Source: Thalassotalea atypica
GTDB lineage: Bacteria > Pseudomonadota > Gammaproteobacteria > Enterobacterales > Alteromonadaceae
Assembly (NCBI RefSeq): GCF_030295975.1
Contig: NZ_AP027364.1
Coordinates: 1,860,001-1,924,000 of the forward strand
Reading direction: 5' to 3'
DNA: 64,000 nucleotides
Position numbers and translations under genes: made by a program. Positions within the stretch are counted from its first letter, which is position 1, and the number at the start of each line of letters is the position of its first letter. Of the stretch, positions 17,651 to 26,009 are shown piece after piece. The notes beneath the pieces are model-generated. The model saw only the letters and a program-made list of their open reading frames with translations. It had not been told where the DNA came from and made no database searches.

Positions 17651-17678
17651 GTTAGCCAATTCTTAACTATTGGCTAAC
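17651..17678. repeat. Perfect 10-bp inverted repeat near the end of the 419-aa protein gene
   Basis: GTTAGCCAAT (17651-17660) and ATTGGCTAAC (17669-17678) are exact reverse complements with an 8-base spacer, 18 bases past the stop of the minus-strand gene. No T-run follows, so termination is weakly supported. The arm sequence recurs in the palindrome at 16340-16375. Confidence 0.5.
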
Positions 17679-17695
17679 CGTTCTTGATTATCTAT

Positions 17696-18955
17696 TTACC
17701 CGAAAATGTTGCGCATTAACGTAATCGCTTGTTCTACTGTTTTACCGTCTTGGACACTTTTTATGATGGTACTGCGCATATTGAGTAAGTATTTTGGGAT
17801 ATCGTCTTGAGCAAGCGCTTTATTCACTAGCTCTTCTGCCGAGGCTTTGGTGCGCTTTATTGTTCGCGTTTGACCACTTGAAGTGCGTTTAGGCTTGTCT
17901 CTGAGTTTGATGTAATTAGAGCCTTGAGCAAGAGTATCGTCCGCGAATAAGAATAAATCAGTCAAAATAGCGCGCTTATGCCAAAGTGCTAACTCTTGAG
18001 CATCGTCTGGTGCAGCTGCTTTCCACCATGGACAATGACGAAGAGTAACAATAAGTTCGTGCCAATAGTCATCAAAACTTTGGTTATTGAGTTTAACAAT
18101 ACCTAAGCCTTTGGATAGCACGTCTAGCTTGCTGTTAGTGACCACAATGAATTGATCAGGGCGACGCATCGACAATAATCGAGTCGCAGGGAATAGTGGA
18201 ATTTTTTCGCCATTAGCGTGTAATGAGAATATTGTTTTGTACGCGTTTACAAAAGCTTGATAGTGGCTGTAGTCAACATTGCCTTCAACAGGAATATGTT
18301 GAAGCGCTTGCCCAAATTCTTCTGGGAAATCAGCAAGTAAATGTAGAAATACCTTCGCGCCTTTAGTTGCTCCAAACCATTCAGTATCGAACTTATATAT
18401 ACTTGGGTCATGCTGCGCAGTGTGTTTTCCAGCAAGGACCAAAACATCCTCTGAGCTTAATTCATTCATTGCAGTATTTTTGATTTCGTCGACATAGCTC
18501 AACAACGCTAAACGTTCGTCTAGTGCTTGAATGCTTGCATTATCATGAATGTATTTAGCAAATACTGGCCAAGGTAATACGCGAGCGAGTTTTAACTGGC
18601 TAATGCTAATGCCTGATACTAGCAATTCTGTTAGTTTTTTGAGTGGTTTAAATTGCTCAGGTTCCAATAACTCTTGATTTACCTTGTGCGTACAAATGTG
18701 GTGCAATTCCTTACACCAGGAAAGAAAATCGGTTGGGCAGTTTTCTACTTTTACGGCCATCAAGTTTAAGCTGAGTTCGGCAATAAAAATTAGAGAGTTT
18801 TGATAAAGGGTTTGCTCAGTATCGCTTAGCGACATTGCATTTGGGGAAGTTAAAAATGCTCTCATAAAACGAAGTCGGTATCCAGAATGAGTAATCAAAA
18901 ATGAGGGGCGCATAATACTGATTACACAGTGCAGTGCAAGCGCAATTTTTGTCAT
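17696..18955 (-). CDS. Conserved-looking protein of unknown function (419 aa)
   Basis: I do not recognise this protein. It is soluble, mostly helical in composition, and about 419 aa from the first ATG; ATGs at 18913 and 18835 are alternatives and none has a good ribosome site. Around residues 245-310 the stretch PATRLLSMRRPDQFIVV, then LGIVKLNNQSFDDYWHELI and a paired-tryptophan CPWW recalls a pattern seen in proteins fused or adjacent to restriction-type ATPases, but this is a weak memory-based resemblance. A basic segment with KRTSSGQTRTIKRTKAS near residue 365 could bind nucleic acid. The neighbours give no hint. Confidence 0.55.
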   Translation of the reverse strand: MTKIALALHCVISIMRPSFLITHSGYRLRFMRAFLTSPNAMSLSDTEQTLYQNSLIFIAELSLNLMAVKVENCPTDFLSWCKELHHICTHKVNQELLEPEQFKPLKKLTELLVSGISISQLKLARVLPWPVFAKYIHDNASIQALDERLALLSYVDEIKNTAMNELSSEDVLVLAGKHTAQHDPSIYKFDTEWFGATKGAKVFLHLLADFPEEFGQALQHIPVEGNVDYSHYQAFVNAYKTIFSLHANGEKIPLFPATRLLSMRRPDQFIVVTNSKLDVLSKGLGIVKLNNQSFDDYWHELIVTLRHCPWWKAAAPDDAQELALWHKRAILTDLFLFADDTLAQGSNYIKLRDKPKRTSSGQTRTIKRTKASAEELVNKALAQDDIPKYLLNMRSTIIKSVQDGKTVEQAITLMRNIFG

Positions 18956-18970
18956 TCGGCGAATAAATGA

Positions 18971-19002
18971 ACGCCGCTTTTAATTACTTTTAAAAGCGGC
19001 GT
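18971..19002 (-). terminator. Rho-independent terminator of the HELAH lipoprotein gene
   Basis: ACGCCGCTTTT (18971-18981) and AAAAGCGGCGT (18992-19002) are exact complements around a 10-base loop. On the minus strand it follows the stop at 19052 by 49 bases, and the trailing sequence TTCATTTATT is T-rich. It isolates the lipoprotein transcript from the downstream 419-aa protein gene. Confidence 0.7.
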
Positions 19003-19051
19003 ATTTTTATACGGTTAATGGGTGATAATTAAACCAAAGGGAGTTGTTCGA

Positions 19052-20938
19052 TTAATGTGACGGCAGGGGCTTAATATAATATTGATGTTGCCTTCTGCTA
19101 TGTTGAATGTTGTTGTCTTGTTGCTGCAACATTTGCTTAGCTAGACTAAACATACTACGTTGGTTTAACGTTAAGTTGGCTAACCAATCATCACCTTGTC
19201 GTAATGGCATCACTTGCGGCAAGTTTTGTAGTGCTGTGTGCGCATCAAATTCTGGCAAAATACGCTCTGTAGCAAATAACACTCGGTCATATATTTGCGA
19301 CTCTTCAATACGACCGCGTTGTCCCCAATGTACGATAAAATCTTGTGAAGAAGCACCCGACGCAGGGTTATTTGTGATCGCGATATCACGAGAAATACCA
19401 TAACGAGATTGCATCATAAGCTCTTCAAACAACATCGCAAAGTCTTCACGTATTGAACGATAGCTATAAAAATACACCGCACCATCAGGTTCAAAAAGTA
19501 ATTCAATATCTACGGGTAAATACGACTTCTGCTGCGTGGTTGCGTCTTCTCCTGCATACCGAACTTGCGCCAAATCTTTCATGATTTGACTCGCGAGCGG
19601 GTGAGTGACATCTAAAATATCTGATTGTGTACTGTGTTCAACTGCTTCATCTAAAATGCGTTTACTCGTGGATAGGCTCGACCAACGTGAGCTGGGAAAA
19701 AAATCATTGGCATGCGCTAATTCATGATAAAGCAGATAACCCAAATCATACAGGGTGTCGGCTGATGAACGCTCAACGCGGACATCCCACGGATAATTTG
19801 CACTGGCATAGTCATTGTTTTTGACATAACGCCAAATCATTTCAAACTGTAATTCTTCTCCAAACCCTGAACGATAATCAGGGGCTTCATTTATTGTGTC
19901 TCGTTCACTAGGTGTCAACCATAAGAATTCAGGGTCTAAATATATAGCGCCAGTGGCAGCCCAGTAAAATGCAGGACGAATATCATAAGAGATGACAATT
20001 GCCGTAGTTGCCCTAAGAAGGCGTTTGAAGTCTCCATGTGGGTCTTGCTGTTCGATAAAGTCTCTAAATCTGTCCCCCATCCATGGATGAGAAACCACCA
20101 CGCGATCCATAATGTCTTCAACAGTGGGTGATAGCGTGTCTTGTGCAATTAAAGGTAGCCTATCCAACTGACATGAGCTGGTTAAGGTATTTGAATAGAC
20201 GCAATCAACTATAACGTCAGCATATTTACTGTTGCTATTGAATGGGGCTACCTTTGCTAATGCGTCATCAAAATAGGCGTTGGATTGAATGGTCGGTTTG
20301 TCTTCAATCAAGACACTTATCTTGTCGGAATATGTGTTGTCGCCGTTATCACGAGCGCTAACGTCGAATTCTATAATTTGATCGCTTTCGACACTTGGGG
20401 CATTGAAATATACAACCGCGGGATCGTCACTGTCAGAAAAGCTAAGACTGGGGCCAGATAATTGAGTCCAGCTGACGCTGTCTAAATCTATATCATCGGC
20501 TAATTCGACTCTAAGCGAGACTTTATTTTGTTCAACCACTGCATGCCCTAAACGTGCGGTAATCTGATTTTCTTCTTCATTGACGGTGATGGTTTTCGTT
20601 AAATTTTGGTTTTGTCCATTTAGATTAAAGCTGGCTTGAAAGCTATAATCGCCTGCCACATCAGGGACAAACGAAATGACTTTACTGTTGGCGGCAAATA
20701 GCTCTACATTAGGCCCTGAAACTTGTTGCCATTTAATATCACTCACAGTTTGTTGGGGAAAATAAAGCAATAAATCTGTAGATTGTTTACGTAAAACGGT
20801 TTGTTCGTTCACCAAAATTTCTAGGGAATCAGGATCGGTAACAATTGGCGTGTTGGTATCGCTAGAGCCACCACCACCGCCACAGCCCTGTAGTGCAATA
20901 GCAGCACATAATGCAAATTGTTTCAGTTTAAAATCCAT
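19052..20938 (-). CDS. Surface lipoprotein with Ig/PKD-like repeats and an HELAH metalloprotease-like motif
   Basis: A 628-aa lipoprotein. The signal ends in LQGC with C19 as the acylated cysteine, followed by a glycine tether. Residues about 40-120 and 130-212 look like two PKD/Ig-type beta domains (WQQVSGPNVELFAANSK, then WTQLSGPSLSFSDSDDP). The C-terminal 400 residues are unfamiliar but contain YHELAHANDF with H405-E406-x-x-H409, a zinc-protease signature, followed about 25 residues later by DEAVEHS and later FAMLFEELMM, either of which could give a third ligand. No pro-domain is evident. A cell-surface peptidase is plausible but unproven. Confidence 0.65.
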   Translation of the reverse strand: MDFKLKQFALCAAIALQGCGGGGGSSDTNTPIVTDPDSLEILVNEQTVLRKQSTDLLLYFPQQTVSDIKWQQVSGPNVELFAANSKVISFVPDVAGDYSFQASFNLNGQNQNLTKTITVNEEENQITARLGHAVVEQNKVSLRVELADDIDLDSVSWTQLSGPSLSFSDSDDPAVVYFNAPSVESDQIIEFDVSARDNGDNTYSDKISVLIEDKPTIQSNAYFDDALAKVAPFNSNSKYADVIVDCVYSNTLTSSCQLDRLPLIAQDTLSPTVEDIMDRVVVSHPWMGDRFRDFIEQQDPHGDFKRLLRATTAIVISYDIRPAFYWAATGAIYLDPEFLWLTPSERDTINEAPDYRSGFGEELQFEMIWRYVKNNDYASANYPWDVRVERSSADTLYDLGYLLYHELAHANDFFPSSRWSSLSTSKRILDEAVEHSTQSDILDVTHPLASQIMKDLAQVRYAGEDATTQQKSYLPVDIELLFEPDGAVYFYSYRSIREDFAMLFEELMMQSRYGISRDIAITNNPASGASSQDFIVHWGQRGRIEESQIYDRVLFATERILPEFDAHTALQNLPQVMPLRQGDDWLANLTLNQRSMFSLAKQMLQQQDNNIQHSRRQHQYYIKPLPSH

Positions 20939-20967
20939 ATTTCCCTCTAAATTTTGACTTATTGTTT

Positions 20968-21432
20968 TTAATGGCTAGTTTTACTCCCTGCTGACATTTT
21001 GCTCTTTTCTTCAGCAAGTTCTACCGAGAGCTTCTTAATACCAAGACCTAACTCTTTGCCTCTAAATTTCGCGTAATAGGTCGCACCAAAAAACATCAGT
21101 GCTGACAACACAAACTCAAGTGACGCTAAAAATGTTTCTTCTGGGTTGACCCAAAGGGTGGTCAAACTATGTAAAAAGTAAATCAGCACGACGAAATTAG
21201 CCCAAGCATAGGTATAAGGTTTGCCAAGGATTATGCCTCTCATCGGCAATAGTAAGGGCAAAATAAACAGCCCAAAAGATAAAAGCGGACTTAATGAACC
21301 GGGGTTAATAACAAACAACCACAGTGGCATGAGAATAAGTAAGCCGAAATAGCCTATTTTGGCAATTCTTCGATAGGTACTGGTTGCAAAAGGCTGAGCC
21401 TTTTCTAATTGTTCGTTCACGTTATGACTCAT
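20968..21432 (-). CDS. DUF2069 membrane protein
   Basis: A 154-aa inner-membrane protein with four hydrophobic segments (ending FVLSALMFFGATYYA) and a lysine-rich cytoplasmic tail. The layout and the segment PYTYAWANFVVLIYFLHSLT match the DUF2069 family. Its start overlaps the arsC-family stop by four bases, so the two are translated together. The same pairing is common in Shewanella-like genomes (from memory). Function unknown. Confidence 0.82.
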   Translation of the reverse strand: MSHNVNEQLEKAQPFATSTYRRIAKIGYFGLLILMPLWLFVINPGSLSPLLSFGLFILPLLLPMRGIILGKPYTYAWANFVVLIYFLHSLTTLWVNPEETFLASLEFVLSALMFFGATYYAKFRGKELGLGIKKLSVELAEEKSKMSAGSKTSH

Positions 21433-21767
21433 AAAAAGACGTTAACATTTTCTGGCGGACGGCCGATGATAGCTTTGTCATTGTTGGTGACAATTGGACG
21501 CTCAATAAGTTTAGGGGTAGTTACCATCGCAGAAATAAGCTGCTCGTCGCTTACCCCTTTTAGATTTTGTTCCTTAAACTCGACTTCCTTGGTACGCATC
21601 ATTTCAATTGGGCTGACTCCCAATTGAGCCAATAATGCATTGATTGTTTGCTCATCAAGTGGTGTTTTAAGGTACTCAACAATTCTTACCTCTTTTCCTG
21701 CTTCTTCGATCAGTTGAAGTGTTTGACGGCTTTTTGAACATCTTGGGTTGTGGTATATCGTTAACAT
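21429..21767 (-). CDS. arsC: ArsC-family arsenate reductase (glutaredoxin type)
   Basis: A 112-aa thioredoxin-fold protein with the active-site motif HNPRCSKSR (C10 region) and the late ERPIV followed by IIGRPPENV, which carry the conserved arginines of ArsC. It reduces arsenate using glutathione and glutaredoxin in characterised members; chromosomal YfgD-type copies like this, beside bepA and near hda, have an uncertain physiological role. It lies 17 bases after bepA. Confidence 0.88.
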   Translation of the reverse strand: MLTIYHNPRCSKSRQTLQLIEEAGKEVRIVEYLKTPLDEQTINALLAQLGVSPIEMMRTKEVEFKEQNLKGVSDEQLISAMVTTPKLIERPIVTNNDKAIIGRPPENVNVFL

Positions 21768-21784
21768 AATACTCTTTTCTTGGT

Positions 21785-23248
21785 TTATAAACGTTTCAGT
21801 TTTTCTTGTTGATCTTTAAATTGTAATATTCGCGCTTTAATGCGTTTTTGCAACAATTTGTCTTCGGTAAAAGTATAGCCTGTTTGCATTTCATCGATAG
21901 CGCGAGGATAGGCGCCTAATAGCGCATATACTTCTGCCTTAGATAAATGCATCATCGCTTTTTTATCAAGTTTTCGATAAATAGTGGTTAATAAATCATA
22001 GGCTATGAAGTGGCCAGGTTGTATGACCAAAAAGTCTTGTAATACTTCTGATGAAGCTTCTAATTGACCTGCTTCTTGCAATACATTGGCGTAATTAAGT
22101 GCCACCACTTGGTTTTTAGGCATCAGCAAGTTTAAGTCTGAGAGCATTTTTAATGCGGGTTCAAACTGCTTCAAAGAAATATAAACGTCAGATAGGGCGT
22201 CCACGAAAAACAAGTTGTTTGGGTCGTCTTTATGCAGAGCAGTAAGTATTGAAAGCGCCTTTTGAGATTCTTTATTTTCAAAATAAGACAATGCAAGGCC
22301 GTATTGAGCGGCTACTTTAAGCGTGTATTTTTGTTTTTTAATCAAATCTTCATAATAAGCTATATTATCCGTTGCGTTTCCTTGATAACGTGATTTTATT
22401 CGTGATTTGCTTAGTTCAAAATCAAGGCTTGGCGCAATATTTCTGTTCGGATAATTCTGCGCTCTCAGCCTTGCATCAGTGATTCGCGAGTCTGGTAATG
22501 GGTGAGTTAACAGCATAGCTGGCAGCTTTGTGCTGTAGCGATATTTTTCAGACATTTTATTGAAAAAATCAGGCGCGCCCATGGGGTCGAAATTACTGTT
22601 GGCAAGCAATTGAATACCAACACGATCCGCTTCTTTTTCATTGCCTCGGGTATAGTTAATACCTGCTTGCTGTGATGCTGCCATTGATGCGCTTAATGTC
22701 GCCATTCCCACTGTTGGGTTTACTAAAGCAAGTAAAACACCACCTAACATGGTGGCCATGGTCATTGGTTGTGATCTACTTTGTGCTTCTAGTCTACGCG
22801 CTAAGTGGCGTTGAGTCACATGAGAGACCTCGTGGGCTAATACTGATGCTAGCTCGCTTTCTGTCGATGCTGTAGTGATCAGACCTGAATGAACCCCCAC
22901 GTGACCGCCAAAAAAGGCGAACGCGTTAAGCTCTTTATTATCAATCACAAAAAACTCAAATTTATAGTTCACGTCTTGGGCATTTTGAACGAGTAAATTA
23001 CCTAAATGATTCATGTATTCATCTAAAACAGGATCATTAATCAGCGGCTGAGAAGCTCTTAATTGTCTCATCATTGCATCACCGACTATGCGCTCTTTGT
23101 CGATAGAAAGTATGCTTGAGCCAGCGGCTCCAATTTCTGGCAAGTCGTTCTTAGAGCTATCTTGAGCTGGAACAATCGCGCTGGTGGTCATCAAAGCAAA
23201 TGCACAACTTAATACTAAAGGTTTAATCTTAAACAAGGGTAATTCCAT
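21785..23248 (-). CDS. bepA: Periplasmic M48 metalloprotease/chaperone BepA with TPR domain
   Basis: A 487-aa exported protein. A signal peptide (VLSCAFALMTTSAIVPAQ) precedes an M48 protease domain with H139-E140-x-x-H143 (LAHEVSHVTQRHLA) and the third-ligand segment NEKEADRVG near 203-211. From about residue 290 the protein is tetratricopeptide-like helices. BepA degrades or assists outer-membrane proteins such as LptD and works with the BAM complex. It heads the minus-strand run bepA-arsC-DUF2069, the E. coli bepA-arsC order. Confidence 0.92.
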   Translation of the reverse strand: MELPLFKIKPLVLSCAFALMTTSAIVPAQDSSKNDLPEIGAAGSSILSIDKERIVGDAMMRQLRASQPLINDPVLDEYMNHLGNLLVQNAQDVNYKFEFFVIDNKELNAFAFFGGHVGVHSGLITTASTESELASVLAHEVSHVTQRHLARRLEAQSRSQPMTMATMLGGVLLALVNPTVGMATLSASMAASQQAGINYTRGNEKEADRVGIQLLANSNFDPMGAPDFFNKMSEKYRYSTKLPAMLLTHPLPDSRITDARLRAQNYPNRNIAPSLDFELSKSRIKSRYQGNATDNIAYYEDLIKKQKYTLKVAAQYGLALSYFENKESQKALSILTALHKDDPNNLFFVDALSDVYISLKQFEPALKMLSDLNLLMPKNQVVALNYANVLQEAGQLEASSEVLQDFLVIQPGHFIAYDLLTTIYRKLDKKAMMHLSKAEVYALLGAYPRAIDEMQTGYTFTEDKLLQKRIKARILQFKDQQEKLKRL

Positions 23249-23281
23249 TCAAATTTATGTTCGTAGAGCAATTGATTTTCT

Positions 23282-23881
23282 CTACAAACTTGGGTTTCTG
23301 TGCTTTTTGTTAACCTCTTTGAAAAATTCAGCGATGTTATAGCCTCTTATTTCTATGACATCAAAATGAACTTTGAGTAGCTCTAGAAGTTCTTGAACAC
23401 GTACGTAAATATGCTTAATTAAGGCAAAATCTGCTTCATCGCCTTTTTGGACTGTTTGAATAGCAAAATTGGGCAAGCTGCTAACGCGAAATAACCTTCG
23501 CATTGATTCAGGGTGCCACTTAATAAACGGGCAATGAGGTGAGTCAATCATAGGCAACAGCGCTATTTCACCGTCAATGTAGGGATAACAATGTAATTCG
23601 TAGCCCATTTCATTATAAATGTGTCTTAATACAACTCTTGGCTTAAATTTAACATCTATACGCCCAAACTCATCTATAGAACCATCTAGCTTTTTTAAGT
23701 TCCAATTGTTTTTATTTAATATTGATTTATAGCCGCTATCAAAGCCGTGAGTAAGTAGTTCATCCAGTTCACTAGCCGAGCTGGTAGCCATCTGATAAAG
23801 CGTTGATGACTCTCCCCAAGTAAGCTTTTTTTTATAGGCATTAATTTCTTTTAAACTTGGGTTTTCAGGTAGTGAATTCAT
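23282..23881 (-). CDS. Protein of unknown function (199 aa)
   Basis: I do not recognise this protein. It is a soluble 199-aa protein without signal or membrane segment. The first half is helical and charged; the middle (RVVLRHIYNEMGYELHCYPY, then LLPMIDSPHCPFIKWHPES) has several H and C residues; the end is a long helix with EVNKKHRNPSL. It lies 33 bases upstream of bepA on the same strand and may share its transcript. Its ATG has no clear ribosome site but a conserved-looking frame and codon use like its neighbours support it. Confidence 0.6.
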   Translation of the reverse strand: MNSLPENPSLKEINAYKKKLTWGESSTLYQMATSSASELDELLTHGFDSGYKSILNKNNWNLKKLDGSIDEFGRIDVKFKPRVVLRHIYNEMGYELHCYPYIDGEIALLPMIDSPHCPFIKWHPESMRRLFRVSSLPNFAIQTVQKGDEADFALIKHIYVRVQELLELLKVHFDVIEIRGYNIAEFFKEVNKKHRNPSL

Positions 23882-23988
23882 AAATTGCTAGTTTAAACTC
23901 AGTTTTTTGGATAAATGGAAATTCAATCATTGTATTCGATTGTCGCAAATTAGATAATTAAACTAAAGTGTTGTTTAAAAATTTTAAA

Positions 23989-24210
23989 ATGATTTACGAA
24001 TATGATGCTACTTTAGATAAATGTCCCTTGCCTTTAGTCAAACTTAGGGTTGTTTTAAAAAAGATGGCGGCAAAAGACAGTTGTATCATTCGCTTGGCGG
24101 ACAGTGGTTCAAAAAGTGATATTCCGAAGTTATTGTATAAACAACAATACCCTTTCACCACTAAACAGCTAAGCAACAATGTAGTCGAACTACATATTTA
24201 TAATAGGTAA
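23989..24210 (+). CDS. TusA-family sulfur-transfer protein
   Basis: A 73-aa protein with the family motif KCPLPLVKLR (CPxP with the reactive cysteine) near residue 12-21 and the compact TusA length. TusA-like proteins carry persulfide sulfur for thiolation or related reactions; a second TusA-like protein beside perM is a recurring arrangement in Alteromonadales (from memory). ATG 23989 is preferred to GTG 23968. It is seven bases upstream of perM. Confidence 0.82.
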   Translation: MIYEYDATLDKCPLPLVKLRVVLKKMAAKDSCIIRLADSGSKSDIPKLLYKQQYPFTTKQLSNNVVELHIYNR

Positions 24211-24216
24211 TTATTC

Positions 24217-25293
24217 ATGGTTAGGTTTTTTTCGGAGTGGTACACCCGAAAGTTTTCAGATCCACAAGCAGTCACATTGTTGGTGATTTTAGTTTCATCC
24301 TTTTTGTTTGTTTATTTCTTTAGTGATCTATTAATGCCTGTGTTTGTCGCACTGGCTATTGCATTTCTACTGGACTTACCGGTTAATCGACTTAAAGCCT
24401 TGGGGCTCTCTAGAACTATGAGTGTGACCATTGTGGTTAGTGCTTTTGTTGGTTTTTCATTGGTCACCTTATTGGGCTTAATGCCGTTAGTATGGCAGCA
24501 GGGAAGTAACTTATTACAAGAATTGCCAACGATGATCTCGGAAGTGAAAATCTATTTGTTGGCATTACCAGAAAAGTATCCTGAGATTATTCAAGCAAGC
24601 CAAATTGAAACCATTATTTCAGCCACTAGGGATAAATTTATAGAGTGGGGGGAGGTTATTTTACAAGTATCACTCAACTCTATTTCCAACTTGGTTGCCT
24701 TAATTATTTATTTGATTTTAGTACCAATTATGGTTTTCTTCTTCTTGAAAGATAAAAAAACACTACTGAATGAATTTACCAATTTTCTGCCACAAAATAG
24801 AAAGATGGCTACAGAAGTTAGCGACGAAATGAATCGTCAAATATTAAATTATATTCGTGGTAAACTCATAGAGATTTTAATCATTGGCGGTGTGTCGATG
24901 ATAACCTTCGCGTTGCTCGACTTGCGCTATACAGTATTACTTGGTGTTTTAGTTGGCTTGTCGGTATTGGTGCCCTATGTTGGTGCTACGCTAGTGACAT
25001 TGCCGGTTATGTTGGTTGCTTTTTTCCAATGGGGTATTAGCCCAGAGTTTGGCACTGTAATGATCGCCTATGGCATCATCCAAGCCTTAGACGGCAATTT
25101 GCTAGTACCTATTTTATTTTCCGAAGCCGTTAACTTACACCCTGTGACTATTATCGTTGCAGTAATCTTGTTTGGTGGTTTATGGGGATTTTGGGGGGTG
25201 TTTTTCGCCATACCATTGGCAACGTTGGTCAAAGCGGTTTTAAACGCTTGGCCAAAGACAAGCCAGCCACAAGAGTTTATCGAAGAAAAATAA
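24217..25293 (+). CDS. perM: AI-2E family transporter / PerM permease
   Basis: A 358-aa inner-membrane protein with about eight hydrophobic segments. The family's recognisable parts are LVPIMVFFFLKDK in the middle, then LDLRYTVLLGVLVGLSVLVPYVGA and the late GNLLVPILFSEAVNLHPVTIIVAVILFGGLWG. Members include the AI-2 exporter TqsA and sodium/proton antiporters; PerM is the member linked to bepA/hda in E. coli. It follows the TusA-type gene and ends at a terminator. Confidence 0.88.
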   Translation: MVRFFSEWYTRKFSDPQAVTLLVILVSSFLFVYFFSDLLMPVFVALAIAFLLDLPVNRLKALGLSRTMSVTIVVSAFVGFSLVTLLGLMPLVWQQGSNLLQELPTMISEVKIYLLALPEKYPEIIQASQIETIISATRDKFIEWGEVILQVSLNSISNLVALIIYLILVPIMVFFFLKDKKTLLNEFTNFLPQNRKMATEVSDEMNRQILNYIRGKLIEILIIGGVSMITFALLDLRYTVLLGVLVGLSVLVPYVGATLVTLPVMLVAFFQWGISPEFGTVMIAYGIIQALDGNLLVPILFSEAVNLHPVTIIVAVILFGGLWGFWGVFFAIPLATLVKAVLNAWPKTSQPQEFIEEK

Positions 25294-25314
25294 TTAGGTC
25301 ATCACCCATTTATA

Positions 25315-25335
25315 AAAAGCGCCTTGGGCGCTTTT
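25315..25335 (+). terminator. Rho-independent terminator after perM
   Basis: AAAAGCGCC and GGCGCTTTT pair around TTG, 22 bases after the perM stop. The T-tract is the four T residues of the right arm. Confidence 0.85.
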
Positions 25336-25463
25336 AGTGTTACTTCTCGTTAATAATGTATTTAGGAGCCAGACTTTCTTTAAGTAAAACTATCAAATTA
25401 ATAAACCCTTATTTATAATTCTAGTGTCAATTCTTCACTCTATGCACATTTTAAAGGTAATTC

Positions 25464-25889
25464 ATGAATTCAGATAATATCTACGAAAACAACCCGCTTC
25501 ATGGCGTCAAACTGGAGCAAGTATTACAAGAATTAGTAGATCATTATGGTTTTGAAATTTTGTATGCGTATTTGAATTTAAATTGCTTTAAAACCAACCC
25601 AAGCATTCCATCAAGCATTAAGTTTTTGAAAAAAACACAATGGGCGAAAGACAAAGTGGAAGCGTTTTATATGTACCAGTATAAAAGCTTGCCCAAAGCC
25701 GATGATAAGCAGTTTGAACTACCTCCACGCGATAGAGTAGTTCCGGCCCATCAAAAAACAGGGGCACCGAAAGAGCTAAGCTTAGAAGATGCTGAGCGAT
25801 TGCGGTTGAAAAGGGCAGAAAAAACCAGAGAAAGAGCTAGCAAATCATCGTCAAAATCTTCATCTGATCCTTGGGCCAATTACAAATAA
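25464..25889 (+). CDS. VF530 family protein (DUF2132), putative DNA-binding
   Basis: A 141-aa protein. Its first 70 residues carry the full VF530 pattern NNPLHGVKLEQVLQELVDHYGFE, CFKTNPSIPSSIKFLKKTQWA (quoted in parts), a small helical domain described as DNA-binding. Here the domain is extended by a charged tail ending in a serine-rich SKSSSKSSSDPWANYK, longer than the typical 70-80 aa members. It stands alone between two terminators. Confidence 0.85.
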   Translation: MNSDNIYENNPLHGVKLEQVLQELVDHYGFEILYAYLNLNCFKTNPSIPSSIKFLKKTQWAKDKVEAFYMYQYKSLPKADDKQFELPPRDRVVPAHQKTGAPKELSLEDAERLRLKRAEKTRERASKSSSKSSSDPWANYK

Positions 25890-25942
25890 TATGTGATGCT
25901 TATGAAAATTGAACAGAGCTCAATTATCGAATAGAAGAATTT

Positions 25943-25979
25943 AAAAGAGACTAGGTTGGGTTAACCTATAGTCTCTTTT
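25943..25979. terminator. Bidirectional terminator between VF530 and bcp
   Basis: AAAAGAGACTA and TAGTCTCTTTT pair, with an inner GGTT/AACC stem. A/T runs on both sides suit both convergent genes (stops at 25889 and 26010). Confidence 0.85.
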
Positions 25980-26009
25980 ATAAATGGCATTTATCAGGTA
26001 ATCAGGTTT

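Larger units (their letters stand above)
17336..17695. other. 360-base convergent intergenic region rich in inverted repeats
   Basis: No gene is seen between the lysR stop and the stop of the 419-aa protein. The region holds three palindromic structures: a hairpin at 17486-17512, a nested-stem element at 17530-17611 and a 10-bp inverted repeat at 17651-17678. Confidence 0.6.

Noticed and set aside
19107-19403. 98-codon plus-strand frame
   Set aside because: It is antisense to the HELAH lipoprotein, has no ribosome site and resembles no protein.
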